Part shown: positions 47,149 through 59,569 of the stretch, in pieces
How the letters are laid out: the number at the start of each line of letters is the position of its first letter
How positions within the stretch are numbered: position 1 is the stretch's first letter
Origin: Rhinopithecus roxellana
Taxonomy: Eukaryota > Chordata > Mammalia > Primates > Cercopithecidae
Length of the DNA stretch: 64,000 nucleotides
Direction of reading: 5' to 3'
NCBI RefSeq assembly: GCF_007565055.1
Contig: NC_044555.1
Span: 33,036,180 to 33,100,179 of the forward strand
Made by a program: the position numbers and the translations under genes
The notes under the pieces: model-generated
Seen by the model: the letters and a program-made list of their open reading frames with translations, nothing else
What the model was told of the DNA's origin: nothing
Database searches by the model: none

Positions 47149-47449
47149 GCCAGATACCGTGGCTCATGCCTGTAATCCTAGCACTTTGGGAGGCCGAGGT
47201 GGGTGGACTGCCCGAGCTCAGGCATTCGAGACCAGCCTGGGCCACACGGTGAAACCCCGTCTCTACTAAAATACAAAAGATTAGCTGGGCGTGGTAGCGT
47301 GTGACTGTAATCCCAGCTACTCGAGAGGTTGAGGCAGGAGAAATTCTTGAACCCAGGAGGCGGAGGTTGCAGTGAGCTGAGATCGCGCCACTGCACTCCA
47401 GCCTGGGTGACAGAGTGAGACTCCGTCTCAAAAAAAAAAAAAAAAAAAA
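47149..47449 (+). mobile_element. Alu element
   Basis: GGCCAGATACCGTGGCTCATGCC to ACTCCGTCTC and about 19 A. Inserted directly in the tail of the previous fragment. Confidence 0.93.
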
Positions 47450-47761
47450 GAGGAAATCTGTCCCTTAAGTCATCATAGGGTTCACATTATACACATATAT
47501 TTAGCATCACACACCTGAGCATTGATGTCTCTTTAAGTAGTAGTTTTCTCATCTGTTAGACAGGAATAATTATAGTAACCAGTAACCAACTCTAGAGGTT
47601 TCTATGATCAGTGAGACTAATAGTACACGTAAAGGACTCAGCATAGTATCCCACGCATAGTATATATTCAATAAATCTCACCCACACAATTTAAAATAGA
47701 TAAGAATACAGTCTCTGGAATCATAATTTTAGGGAGAATAAAGACTTTCTTTACATCTTTT

Positions 47762-47937
47762 TTCTTTTTTTTTCGAGATAAGGTCTCACTCTGTTGCCCA
47801 AGCTGGCGTGCCATGGCATGATCACAGCTCACTGTAGCCTCAAACTACTGGGCTCAAGCAATCCTCCCACTTCAGCCTCTTGAGTAGCTGGAATCACACC
47901 TGGCTAATTAAAAAAAATTTTTTGTAGAGACGGGGTC
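47762..47937 (-). mobile_element. Partial old Alu (AluJ/FRAM-like)
   Basis: T-rich head, GAGATAAGGTCTCACTCTGTTGCCCAAGCTGG to TTTTTTGTAGAGACGGGGTCCCT, then truncated. Confidence 0.85.
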
Positions 47938-48150
47938 CCTACATCTTCAAAATACAAACAAAGGGTATCTGTGCCAAAATAATACAACCTAAGATGCCAC
48001 TGGGAAACAAATATAGGAAAAACTGTGTTTTGCTATTTGGAAAAGATATTGAAAAACTCACTAAATTGAAAAAAAGGACTCAAATTTCTATCGAGTTTGG
48101 TTTTCAGTGATGCCGCAGTCTATGCACTTATATACCTATTATTATTATTA

Positions 48151-48437
48151 TTATTTTTTGAGACAGAGTCTCTGTTGCCCAGGCTGGAGTGCAGTGGTGC
48201 GATCTCAGCTCACTGCAACCTCTGCCACTCAAGTTCAAGCGATTCTCCTGCCTCAGCCTCCCAAGTAGCTGGGATTACAGGTGCCTGCCACAGCGCCCAG
48301 CTAATTATTTGTAGTTTTAGTTGAGACGGGGTTTCACCATCTTGGCCAGGCTGTTCTTGAACTCCTGACCATGTGGTCCACCTGCCTCGGCCTCCCAAAG
48401 TGCTAGGATTACAGACGTGAGCCACCATGCTCAGCCC
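48151..48437 (-). mobile_element. Alu element
   Basis: TTTTTTGAGACAGAGTCTCTGTTGCCCAGGCTGG to CGTGAGCCACCATGCTCAGCCC, preceded by an ATT repeat (48,139-48,152). Confidence 0.92.
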
Positions 48438-49504
48438 TTATATAACTATTTAGTTAAGACACAGGCTAATCTATTTAATGAGGCAGCAAAAATATACTAG
48501 CTTTAACAAAAGATAGAAGTTTATCTTCAAAGAGTCTTTTGATTAAGCCAAGGGCCAGTACAGTAACTTGACAGTGCTGGAGACCTAAACAGAGTGATTA
48601 CTTGGTAGTGGCTGCTACTCCTATGGATGGCTGTACTTACTCATTTTCATAACTTCATTTCTCTCCAGTCTTCCTTCCTTTCATGTGTGGGTGACTGAGC
48701 AGAGAGGAAATCTTAGAAATCACGTAGACCAGTGGATTTCAAAGTTTTTGTTAAAGTGAAAGCATGTTTCTTGAAAAAAAAAAAAAATCCAATGCATAAA
48801 AGAAAAAAGAGGAGCTGTTACGCTGGGAACAGGGGCACTCTCACTACACCCCTCCCTGGATGCTGCTGCAGGCCCAGAGAAGCAAAGTGACTCAAATAGT
48901 TAAAGGCTGGCAGGGCAGGAACTATTAATAGAAAGGAAGTTCTCTTGAGGCCTGGCCCAAGGCCCTGCATGAGACCCTGTGAGAGGAAGTTAGTATTAGT
49001 GAAGAACTGCTTGTCCAAATCAAATCGCAGCTTTATGGTAAAGAAGCTGTCTGCATAAATTAACTCCGATTATTTGTGTACAGTAGTGTTTACAGTGAGC
49101 CCCCTCCTCCTTTTTGGAAAGAAGTATGTGATTTTTTTCAGTTATGTGAGGCATGCCTAAAGTAGCTTCAGAAGTATTAGCTAGACACGGAGAAAGACCA
49201 CTGCAGTCAGATGAGCCTTGGCTCGCATATGGTGCTTCCAGTCAAGTGATGGTGTCCCTGACTCCAATGACACGTTGGGAATTAGGCCCCTAAGTTCATA
49301 TTTAGTGTATTTTTCTTTATGCCCCCAGCATGTCATTACATGACTATATCAATGCAGCAAGCTAGGCTGACTGTAGCTTCTTACCACTTGGCCAGATAAC
49401 CTTAGCATGCCATCCAGAATTCTATGAATTGACTTGATCTAGGGCAGTGTCCTGTGGAAGACAGCCAACATCTTGAAAGCTAATTAAAACAGAATAAAAG
49501 ATGC
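48438..49504. other. Spacer sequence without gene or recognised repeat
   Basis: About 1 kb of AT-balanced sequence leading up to the diverged inner homology. No exon, ERV or LINE signature was recognised; a 14-A run lies at about 48,775-48,787. Confidence 0.5.
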
Positions 49505-49929
49505 CTCGCGGGAGACAGGCCGATTTGAAAAGCAAAAGGGCTTTGTCCACAAGCTCTGAGTTTTAGCGAGGGGGCCCCCCAGAAGGCGGCATCTCAGCCT
49601 CCGGGATCTACAGGCATAAACCCCAGGGAAGGTTGGGGGGGGCGGGGGAAAACCTCTTCTCCCGAAAAAGGTTCGGCGGCATTTTTTCGCTCACGAAGGG
49701 CGGGGCGGGAGGCGAGCAGGTTTGCTCCATGGAGCACCATTGCCACCTGCCGGCCGCAGAAACCGACCGCCACCAACTGCAGAGGAAATTACATCTTTTG
49801 CTCTGCTTTTCGGCCTCGAGCCTGGCTGGCGCAGGCAAGCGGGAGGAGAACGACGACCCAAGAAGGGTCGCAATTGTTCCGGCGAATAGGGAAGAGGGAC
49901 CCACCCCTGCACAAAAGCCTCCCCTAATC

Positions 49930-50185
49930 CCGCCCTCGCAATCACAGCAACCGCTCAGGAAGTTCCTGCGGCGCCGGAACCCCCTCCCAATCAAGCCCTC
50001 GCAACCATAGCAACCGCGCTGGCAGTTCCTGCTGCGCCGAACAAGCCCCACTAGTCCCGCCCCCGCAACCATAGCAGCCGAACAGGAAGTCCTCGCGGCG
50101 TCGGTAACCCCCACTTGTCACGCCCTCGCAACCACAGCAACCGCGCAGAAAATTCTTGTAGCGCGCGAAAACGCAACCCATGGGA
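49930..50185 (+). repeat. Four ~63-bp tandem repeats, each with an X-box-like (RFX) motif
   Basis: Motifs at 49,938 (GCAATCACAGCAAC), 50,001 (GCAACCATAGCAAC), 50,065 (GCAACCATAGCAGC) and 50,128 (GCAACCACAGCAAC) are spaced 63, 64 and 63 bp. Against GTNRCCATRGYAAC they match 11, 13, 12 and 12 of 14 positions. Each repeat also has a CCCTCGC lead-in and a AGTTCCTGC/GCGCCG-type second half. The left copy holds only two such units. Confidence 0.7.
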
Positions 50186-50385
50186 CGTTGCTGACGTAGG
50201 ATTGATGGGCTCTGGGCCTGCACATCGGAGCCCGGGGAGGTCGGCTCCAGTCTTCTTCACGGGGTTCGCGGCAGGCTGCCTTCCCTGCTGTTGGGAGATG
50301 ACGGTTGATGGACGTGACTGCCCCAGTAGCGCCACATTCGAGATCTGTGTCAATTCCCGGGCCATTCTCCTCCAACCAATCCAGG

Positions 50386-50651
50386 TTTTTTTTTTTTTTT
50401 TTTTTGAGAGGGAGTCTCGCTCTGTCGCCCACGCTGGTGTGCAGTGGCGCGATCTCGGCTCACTGCAACCTCCGCCTCCCGGGTTCAAGGAATTCTCTTG
50501 CCTCAGTCTCATGCCTAGCTGGGACTACCGGCGCCCGCCACCACGCCCGGCTAATTTTTGTTTTTAGTAGAGGCGGGGTTTCACCATATTGGCCAGGCTG
50601 GTCTGGAACTCCTGACCTTGTGATCCTCCGGCCTCGGCCTCCCAAAGTGCC
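50386..50651 (-). mobile_element. Alu element unique to the right copy
   Basis: T-run, GAGAGGGAGTCTCGCTCTGTCGCCCACGCTGG to CTCGGCCTCCCAAAGTGC, lacking the normal Alu 5' head at its right end. At the aligned place in the left copy (near 36,855) there is no Alu, so it postdates the divergence of the inner segments. Confidence 0.93.
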
Positions 50652-51425
50652 GAAGCCAGCCTTTGCACACGCTTCCCACGTGACACACCCCCTGTACCCC
50701 CGCAGACCTTACTCCATCAATCCTATCTGGCGACCTCAACGCCCCTTGAAGCTGACCAGGCCACTGCCAGAACCTATCCGTCCTCGGGGTCTCCTCCTGC
50801 CCACCTTCATGCCCTTGTCCTCAGGAGAGACTGCGCCCCTCCATGATGTGCAGTAAAGGATGGGCGCCCTGCCTCACAGGAGCTGAGCACTGATGAGAAA
50901 AACCTTAAGGCCTTAGGAATTACTGTACCTTTCTCCATGACCGAGAGAGATTGCTTCTCACTTTCACTGTCATCCTCCCTCTAGTGCTAACATACTCCCC
51001 AAGTATGCTAGGAACCGTCTTCCATTTCAGTGGCCTATCCTAAGGATTCACTGAGAAGGCAGAAGGAATCCACTGGCAACTCTTAGAGCTTCCCAAGCCC
51101 GGTCTACCCATGCCTGCCCTGGCATTCTCTGCCGCCCTTGTGTGTACAGTGCTCCTAACAAGCCAGCCCTCACCTCAGCTCAGGATCCCATACCTCCCAC
51201 CTTCTCAGGGGCTTTGCTCCTGCAGTGATCCCTCCTCTCTTCGAAGTCATCAACTGCCCCCTCTACGTTGGAGCACTCTACAAGCAGAGGAGGAAAAACC
51301 CACCCTCTCCCCACATGTCCTTCAGCAGCTGCTGGCACAGCATGTGCCGCCCTTCAACAAAAACTGCCTGGAGTTCTGAGGCCACGGCCTCCTCAACTCC
51401 CATCAGTAGGGCCTTTGTCCCTAAT

Positions 51426-51568
51426 CTGTTATTTTGGGGTGGCTGAGGTGGAAGGATCTCTTGAAACCAGGATTTTGAGGCTGCAGTGAGCTATGATCGT
51501 GCCACTATAGTCCAGCCTTGGTGACAGAACGAGATGGTGTCTCGAGAAAAAAAAAAAAGAAAAAAGAG
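51426..51568 (+). mobile_element. Partial Alu, mirror of 35,943-36,084
   Basis: Same truncation on both sides as the left-arm copy; poly(A) stretch is 12 A here against 11 T in the left arm. Confidence 0.85.
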
Positions 51569-51741
51569 AAACAAGAGGGAAAAATCTCCCCTTCTTCTTA
51601 TAAGTAAGAAGCAGTACACCTTTGGCTTACAGCTTTTCCCCTAGGTGTCCTTTCCTGGCTCTGGACACATTTTTTGAATCCAAGCTCCATGGCTCAGGCC
51701 CTTGGAAACACATTCTGCTGTTGTTCTGAAAAAGGACAAAT
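51569..51741 (+). repeat. Local repeat copy C, right-arm mirror
   Basis: Mirror of 35,770-35,942, starting after the Alu tail and running through GTCCTTTCCTGGCTCTGGAC. Confidence 0.7.
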
Positions 51742-52830
51742 TCCCAACTGTGTGACCTTCTTGACCTGGATATAATAGGGCAAGCCTGAGGTGAACATGA
51801 AAGACAGGCCAAAGAAAGTGTCCTGTTCTGGTCACAGGGGCGGTAGGAGGTCCCCAGAGGCAGTGACAGAGTCAGACATCTCAGAGGAGGAAAGTGTGAC
51901 AAGGGAGTGGAGTGAAGCTTCCAGTAAAAGAGGGTTTTACCTCATGCAAATTGGGGGCTCATTTTGCAGAATGGTCCGGTAGCCTCTTTGGGCAGAGGGA
52001 TGTCTGGAGTTGAGGAATTTCACTTTGTAGAGCTGATCTGGGTTCCTGCTGTTTTGGGAGACCTTAGCGCTCAACATTCTCTGACAGGGGAATGTGGAAC
52101 TGGCTGATTCAAAACCCAGCGGTGCTACCATGAAGCAAGCATAAGCCAGATAGGAGCTAGGAGACCCTGCAGCTGAGGCTGTGGAGTGGACAGCACTGGC
52201 CAGGGGTCAGGGAGAGGATGAGGCCCAGACTCAGAAGGGTCTGCAGATGCCAGCGCAGGTGGGCGGAGGTCAAGTCAGCCAAGGAGCACAGGGTCCTGAT
52301 CAAGATGAGAGAGACAAAAATGCAAGCTACGCCAGCCTCACACATGGATGAGCAGGGCAGCATCGCCAGCAGGACTTGGGGACAAGAGTGAGCCTTCCCT
52401 CAAAAACCACCGAGGACACTGCAGTCAACATCCAGTGTCAAAGGCCCCTTCCCACATCACCATGGAGACTCAAAAGCCATATATGCCCCTTCCCCATCTT
52501 GGACAGGAGTAGGGAGGTGGGGTGGCAATCCAAGAGACTGATCATGTTCACCAAAACAGATTGAGCATTTATACAAACGGACCGGTGACATGACAGCATC
52601 AGATGACACCAGATTAGATGAAAATCCAGTGAGTGTGTTTCCCCTTACTATCCAGTCCAGAGGGTGGACAAGCAAGATAAACGTCACGTCAGTCAGAGAG
52701 AATAAATAAGCCAATGTGCTTGTGGGATGTGAGGGGCTTGAGTGGGTTTGTGCTCTCTGCATACCATTCCCTCCGACTCCTCCTCTGCACACCGTCTTAT
52801 CAGTCCACAGTAGCAAGGGAATGGGACGTA

Positions 52831-53120
52831 CTTGTCTTCCGTACTGTAACCCAGGACAATTTTAACCCCTCATAAGCAGACTCCCTAAACAGGACACAGA
52901 AAGAGCAGAGAATCTGACAGACACACAGAATAGAGAAGCTGTCGTTTCCCTCCCCATGCAAGGCCAGGCTCTACTGTCCTTTATTAGGACAGACCCCATT
53001 TCCCAGGGCCTGGGCCATGGAGCTTGGAGTCAAAAACTGTCCAGAGCCAGGAAAGGACGCCTAGAGGAAAAGCAGGAAGCCAAAGATTCTTATAAAAAGA
53101 AGGGGTTTTTTCCCCTTCTT
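52831..53120 (-). repeat. Local repeat copy B, right-arm mirror
   Basis: Mirror of 34,391-34,680, including TTATTAGGACAGACCCCATTTCCCAGGGCC. Confidence 0.75.
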
Positions 53121-53405
53121 TTTTCTTTTTTTTCTGTCACCTAGGATGGAGTCTAGTAGCACGACAGTAGCTCACTGAAGCTTCCAACTCCTGGGCTCAA
53201 GAGATCCTCCCACCTCAACCACCCCAGTAGCTGCAAGTACAATCTTGCACGACCACAGCCGGCTAATGTGTTTATTCTTTGTAGAGATGAGGTCTCATTA
53301 TGTTGCCCAGGCTGGTCTCAAACTGCTGGGCTCAAGCATCCTCCAGCCTCAGCCTCCCAAATGATTGGGATTACAGGTGTGCACCAGTGTGCATGGCTGC
53401 CACCT
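53121..53405 (-). mobile_element. Old Alu, mirror of 34,106-34,390
   Basis: Reverse-complement Alu from CTGTCACCTAGGATGGAGTC to ATTACAGGTGTGCACCAGTGTGC. Confidence 0.88.
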
Positions 53406-53736
53406 CTTCTTTAATCATCTGGGATGATATTAACTCCCCATAAATAGACCCTTCCCAAACAGAGCACAGAAAGAGGAGAAAACCAGACAGACACATACAG
53501 TGGAAGAGCCAATGAGAGTGTCACCGAGGTGAGCAGGACCTCCTTGGGGGCCATCATTGACATCCCCAGCCATGCCGGGCTCCAGTGTTCTTTATTAAGA
53601 TAGACCCCACTTCCCAGGGCCTGAGCCCTGGAGGGTGGAGTGAAAAAATGTTTCTACAGCCAGAGAATGACATCTGGAGGAAATGTAGCAAGACAAAATT
53701 TCTTATTAAAAGAAGGAGGGCTTTTTTCCTTCTTAT
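53406..53736 (-). repeat. Local repeat copy A, right-arm mirror
   Basis: Mirror of 33,775-34,105, with TTCTTTATTAAGATAGACCCCACTTCCCAGGGCC. Confidence 0.75.
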
Positions 53737-54119
53737 TTCTTTCAAATGTACATAATGCCAGTTTCCTCCCAAGAGTTGACAGGTACAGGGGAGAATTTCA
53801 GTGGCTCCTGACAGACCAAGAATTGTCTCCTATCGCTGTATCCTGGCAGAAACTCATTCTCCAAGGCGGAACCTCCTGATTTTTCACAGACGCCACGCAC
53901 CCTCGTGCACTGGCACGGCCCTTTGGGCAGGTCTCGCTTCTCCACCCCGGGGCGAGTCAGCTGTCTTGGGCCCCTTTGAGTGTTTCCATTTAATAACAGA
54001 ACTCGGTTACTAATAGAAGCAGCCACCACAGTTAGGCAGCAAAAACAAAATCAGTAATAGCACTCTTACTTCACATGGAGCTGTAATATTTAGAAAACAT
54101 TTATATACGCATTGCCTGA

Positions 54120-54286
54120 TTAGGTTTTGTTTTTTTGAGCTAAGGTCTTGCTCTGTCACCCAGGCTGGAGTGCAGTGGTGCAAACATAGATCACTACAGC
54201 CTTGAACTCCTCGGCTCAAGCCATCCTCCCACCTCAGCCTCTCAAGTACCTGGAACTCCGAGGCCACGCCACCACTTCCAGATCCT
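54120..54286 (-). mobile_element. Alu right-monomer fragment, mirror of 33,225-33,391
   Basis: TTGCTCTGTCACCCAGGCTGGAGTGCAGTGG to CTCAAGTACCTGGAACTCC. Confidence 0.85.
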
Positions 54287-56869
54287 GATTGGGCTCTTGA
54301 CGCTAAGAAAATCATGACTTCTACAGCACTTCTTCTTCACGCCCCAGCAGCGCTCTGAGGCCGAAGAGTCTGGCAAATGCACACCAGGAACCAGACCCAG
54401 AGAGGCTCCCAGGGCCCTTGTGTCTCATCCTGGGATCTCTAAAGGGGTCAATTTGGAGGAAGGGCTTGCTTCTCCTCTTGTCACATTCATGCCCCATGTG
54501 GTCCCCTTTTCTTATAGGGGATACCACCCAGGTAGACACCCGGAGACCCCCTGATCGCCCAAAGAGAGTTTAGGGAGCAATGACGGGTGTCCTTGACAAA
54601 GATCTTCAGTTCTCGATGGCACCTAGGCTGTGGCCAGGTAGTGATGGCTGGAATCTTTCTTGGATTGCACACTGCTCCTTCACTGGGGAACATACCCCAC
54701 CATTATTTATGGCGGCCTGGTACAGGTAGCTCGCTGCGAGATACCTAAACCTCCAGACTCGGGGCTCTCCTTGCATTTGCAAAAAATCCTGGAACACGGG
54801 GCCCCTCGCAGCTCCCATGGAGAACTCCCAGGGGAGTTCTGTTGTGTCACCCTGTGGCTAAGTCTCTCTGATCCTCCCTGGAAGGGCCCAAAAGCACAGC
54901 CTCCTCAGCACGAGGCATAACACTTTGAAGCCACTCTCACGATAGGGCTTAGGTTTACAGAGGCTGGAAATCCATCCTGGCCAGGGCCACAGACACAAAC
55001 AACCTCTTCTGGCTTCCGATGGCTCCTCATGCTTCTGTGGTCCCAAGCAAAGAAACCGCCTCACATCAGGCATTTGGTGTGAATCTCCAGACCAAGTGCC
55101 CCCATGTACCCAGCCCCTTCCATCACCCCAACTCCAAGCCCCACAGGTCCACCACTCTCATCGCAAGACTGCTCTGTGTTCCCCCAGCGGGACTCCTCCT
55201 CCCTCTGATGCCACCTTTCACATATTCCCAACACCTGCCCGCCCGATTGCACACTCTACCGACTTAAGTAGTCTTACAATCTCTGTGGACACCATCCATT
55301 TAGGCCGTTTTCATGGAAGATGAGGTGTCTCACGGGCCACACCACCATGGGTCACGGCGATAAGAAAGAGGAAGGAGAGTGGTGGTGGAAGCCTTCCTGC
55401 AACCCCACCGCTGCTTTGAAACCGCTGCTTCTCTATCAACTTCAGAGAAACACCACGAGGCTCATATACCTCTGTCTGCCTGGGCCATCTATTACCGGGC
55501 CTCGAGATTGTCACGGATTTCTGGCACCTGCACCTCACGATTTTCCTCTCACGTGTTTGGGAAGGAGAAGATAACACACCCTGGCAAGTCCTCAGCCCTC
55601 TGCTTCTCCTAGCCCGGGTCACTGAATCTTTTCAAGCCAAGCTTCTTGAACCCGTAGACCACAGCAGCAGAGTTACTGGTTACCTCTTCCTGCTTCCTCC
55701 TCAGTGAGCCCCACAGCCACGCAACGTTCCCCAGCTGAAATCTCCAACTAGTTCTGCAATGCTAAATCAAAGCACCCAGTGCTGTCCTGGCCACAGTTCA
55801 CGTTCCTTTTTCCAATACACTCTGCTTCTCAGATTCTGTGAAGCCGCCCCTGGCTTTCCTCCTACCCCGAGGCCTTTACTTCTGAGTCTCCTCGTTGGTC
55901 CTTTTACTTCGAGCATCTCAAAAATGTTATTTCCTGGCTTGCGACCTTTGCCCTGGACACTCCCCATTCTGTAGGTGACCCTGGGTGCCCACGTGGCCAC
56001 ACAGACGTGGTTCCGTCCTTCTCCGCTTGTGTGCTGATGGATTCCTGCATCACGAACTCCACCAGGAAAACCCCAGCTGAGCCCCAGAGCCCCCACAGGG
56101 CATGCTTTAAGGAGCATGTCCACTCAGATATCCCACAAGCCCAACAAATCAGCAGGTGAACCCCCAACTGTGTCCCGTGTCTCACGGGTTGGCACCACCA
56201 TCCACTCAGTTCCTGAACCCCAGAACCTAGGAATAATGCCAGGTTGGCTGAGGATCACCCTGTGACTCTGCTGCAAGGCTCTGGAAAAAGCCAACCATGA
56301 CCTCCACATTGCCACAGATGAGCAAAGAGTCTCCCATGAAGGCTTCTTATTGGCAGAGACTCTCTACAGGCATCCGAGTGGAGGCCCAGGCCCGGGCTTG
56401 GGTGGCCCCCACAGGGAAGGCCAAAGAGCAGACCCGGGCCCTGTAAGGTATCTCAGAGATCGAAATGCTCATTTCCTCTGAGAACTCAACAGATTAACCT
56501 CCAAATCCCTAAATCGAGACATAGCAGTAGGAGCCCATCATTTAGAGACACAGAGGTTAATATTCAGAAGAAATAGCTGAAGAAAAAAAAAACAGAAGTT
56601 TGCGGAGGTGGGTCTCCACGGGTGCACATGAAACAAAGGACTGCTAAATTGTATTTTTCATCGTACATTTCCTAGTCCTATATGGCCCTTTAAGCAGAAG
56701 GATTCATCTGATATCACTAATTATAATAAAATGTGAAAAATGTATCTCAACACACACTTAATAAGTAAGCCTGGGAGCTGATTCATTCACATCAGCTAAT
56801 ACAAATCTGAGCCATCTCTAGATTCAAGGAATGATTGTGCAATGTCTCGTGAACGTATCTATGCAGTGT

Positions 56870-57386
56870 TTTACTCACCTTGCAAATAACTACCATATGA
56901 TCTAGCAATCTCACTCTGGGTATTTATAGTCCAGATACTCCCCCATGTTCTTTGCAGCACTATTCATAATAACCAGGACATAAAAACAACCTAAGTGTTC
57001 ATTGATGGATGAATAAAGAAAATGTGGTATATACATACAATGGAGTATTATTCAGCCTTAAAAAGAAGGAAATTCTGACATTTGTGACAACATGGATGGA
57101 CCTTGAGAACATTATGCTAAGTGAATATGCCAGACACATACTGTGCGACCTCACTTATATGTGGAATCTAAAATAATTAAACTTATATAAACAGAGAATA
57201 GAATGGTGTTTGCCAGGGGCTGGTTGGGGCAGGGAGTGGAGGGTTGATGGTCAAAGTTGCAAAGTTTCAGTTATGCAAGATAAAGAAGTTTTAGAGATCT
57301 ACTATATAGCATAATGCCTATAGCTAAAAACACTATTGTATACTTCAAATTTACTAAAAGAGTAGATCTTTGGCTAAGTGTTCTTA

Positions 57387-57387
<1 letters not shown>
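56870..57387 (+). mobile_element. L1 3' region, mirror of 30,124-30,640
   Basis: Reads in L1 sense: TATGATCTAGCAATCTCACTCTGGGTATTTATAG, ATGGAGTATTATTCAGCC, ATTATGCTAAGTGAATATGCCAGACAC, then the 3' region up to the CA repeat. Confidence 0.85.

Positions 57388-57421
<34 letters not shown>
57388..57421. repeat. (CA)17 microsatellite, right arm
   Basis: Seventeen CA repeats, two more than the fifteen TG repeats at the paired site in the left arm (30,094-30,123). Confidence 0.97.
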
Positions 57422-57423
<2 letters not shown>

Positions 57424-58724
57424 ATAATAACAATAATAATAATACAGAGGATGTGTGGAAAGTTAAAAAAATAACTCGAACATAGGAGACCCTCACCAGA
57501 AACAACAATATATTTCATTGGCAAATGCAGCATGTTAACATGAAAATTTTGATTTCAGGACTATAGAGGAAAGCGAGCACAGTGTCAGCTGTAAAACAAG
57601 CACTCATGCTACTTTGAATGTTTTTGACCTTTCCTTAGCCCGGGAAATCTATTAGCCCTAGAAACTGCCAGCATAGCAGGGAACAAAGACGTCCTGCTTT
57701 CCCTTTGACGAGGGACCTTGTGTTTCAGACATGCTTTACTTCCTATGGGATGGTTCCGTTTCTGCAGCTGCCACCTCGGCTTTCATAAGAGGAGTTACAA
57801 AATGATACTCACGCTGGGGCCACATTCCACACCTGCTAAGTCAGACTCTCTGGGGATTGGGTCCGGCATCCGCTCTTGGACAAATGCTCCACGAGAGACC
57901 TGATGCACAGCTGACGTTGAGAGACATAAGCTCACCTGCCCTTCACCTGCCCTGTTTTTTAAAATATAACCTTGGACTCCATAGCCTTGTTTGTAGTTAA
58001 TGAATTGGAAAAAAAATGTAGGGGTTGCCTCTCTTTCAAGAGCATCTTTTGACATATTTATTCTACAGCCACGTCTAGAGCAATTTCAAGGACTTAGGAG
58101 GGTGGTTATGCCACAGCTTTCCCTTTCTGACCTGATACTCGGCAGGCCCAGGAGAGGGAGAAAGAAGAGCCTTGCAGGTGGAAAGGGGTCGAGAGTTCTG
58201 TTGTCTTGGTAACCGTGCTGCCACTCATCCCATTGGGGTGCTCAGCTCCGGCAGGGGCCCTGTGGGTGAGACACCACCCCTCCCCACTCTGGCTGTCTTC
58301 CTGTGCTCAGAGGTTGAAGCTAAGGGCTGAGGTTGGTTACCAGGGAAACTGAAGCAGGTCCTTGAGATTGGTGAACAGAAAAACCGGCAGTGGAATTCAG
58401 GATGTAGCATGGATTATGGGAGCCTGCCCACAGACAGAGGATTGACAGTCACTAGTGCATGCACCCACAGGCTGCCTGCGCAGGAACCAGGAACGTGCGC
58501 ACACCGTACACAGACACACACGTAGACATGTGCACTCACCAGCACTCCCTCTGCCCAGGTGTGCACAGTCTATCTGGCTGGAGCATCAGGTGCACGTGGA
58601 GGAGCCAGGCGACCAGGCAGGACATGTAGGCAGGACGCGGAATAGGAAAAGAAAGGGGATATTGCTTACTGTTGTAGAAAAAAATGACTGCACGCCCTTT
58701 CCTCCACGACTTACGGTCACATTT

Positions 58725-59560
58725 GCACTACATGTTTTAAATGGTTTTACTAAGGTTTAATTTGCTTGCCACAAACTTGCTTGCCACAAACTTTCACGTA
58801 CCTAAAGGGAATAATACGGAGAGATTAAGTAAATGTACACAGTTTTGCAGCCCTCACCACCATCCAGTTTCAGAATACTTCCATCATCCCAGAAAGATCC
58901 CTGGTACCCACTAGCAGCAATCAATCCCCATTACTTTACCTCCAGGCCCGCCCAGGCAACCAGTAAGCTCCTTTCTCTCTCTGTGGAGCTGCCTCTCTGG
59001 GCATTTCCTATAAACTGACTTGTGCAGTAAGTGGTCTTCTGTGTCTGACATTTGTCAGTTAGCATAATGTCTTGGAGGCGCAAACATGCTGTAGCGTGCA
59101 TCAGTAGCGTGTTCCTTGTCATGGCTCAGTAACATTCGGCTGTATGGATATACCACTTCTTTATCCCTTTACTGATTGGTAGACATTTGGCTTGTTTCCA
59201 CTCTGGGGCCTTCCTGCAAAATGCTGCAGTGAACATCTGAGCACATATCTTTGTGCAGACATGGTTTTATCACTAATGGGTATCAGATACTGTCAAATAT
59301 TTTTCTCTGTCTATGAAGATGATGATATAGTTCCTGTCCTCTATTATATTAACAGGGTGGATTACCTTAACTGAAATTTGAATGTTAAGTCAAACTTGTA
59401 TTCCCAGAATAAATGTCACTTGGTCATGTTGCGTAACCCACTGTATGTGTCGCTGGATTGGGGTTTGCTAATATTTTCTTGGGGATTTTCGCATGCATAT
59501 TCATGATGGATATTGGTTTATGGTATTCTTCTGCTGTCTCTGTCTGGCGTTGCTATTATT
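58725..59560 (-). mobile_element. Old L1 fragments, mirror of 27,955-28,790
   Basis: Same ORF2 and 3'-end landmarks in reverse order and orientation. Confidence 0.8.
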
Positions 59561-59569
59561 ATTATGATT

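Larger units (their letters stand above)
49505..50750 (-). repeat. Diverged inner extension of the inverted repeat, GC-rich LTR/promoter-like (right), Alu inserted
   Basis: Reverse complement of 36,759-37,665 at roughly 75-80% identity. It begins GCCTCGCGGGAGACAGGCCGATTTGAAAAGCAAAAGGGCTTTGT and runs outward through CTGCCGGCCGCAGAAACC, the tandem X-box-like block and CTGTTGGGAG, up to the near-identical arm at 50,751. An Alu (50,386-50,651) interrupts it on this side only. CpG-rich. Long frames here (up to 168 aa on the minus strand) are not recognised. Confidence 0.75.

Noticed and set aside
36759..50750. The two inverted GC-rich elements as the 5' and 3' LTRs of the ERV in the spacer
   Set aside because: LTRs of one provirus lie in direct orientation; these are inverted, so at most one could belong to it.
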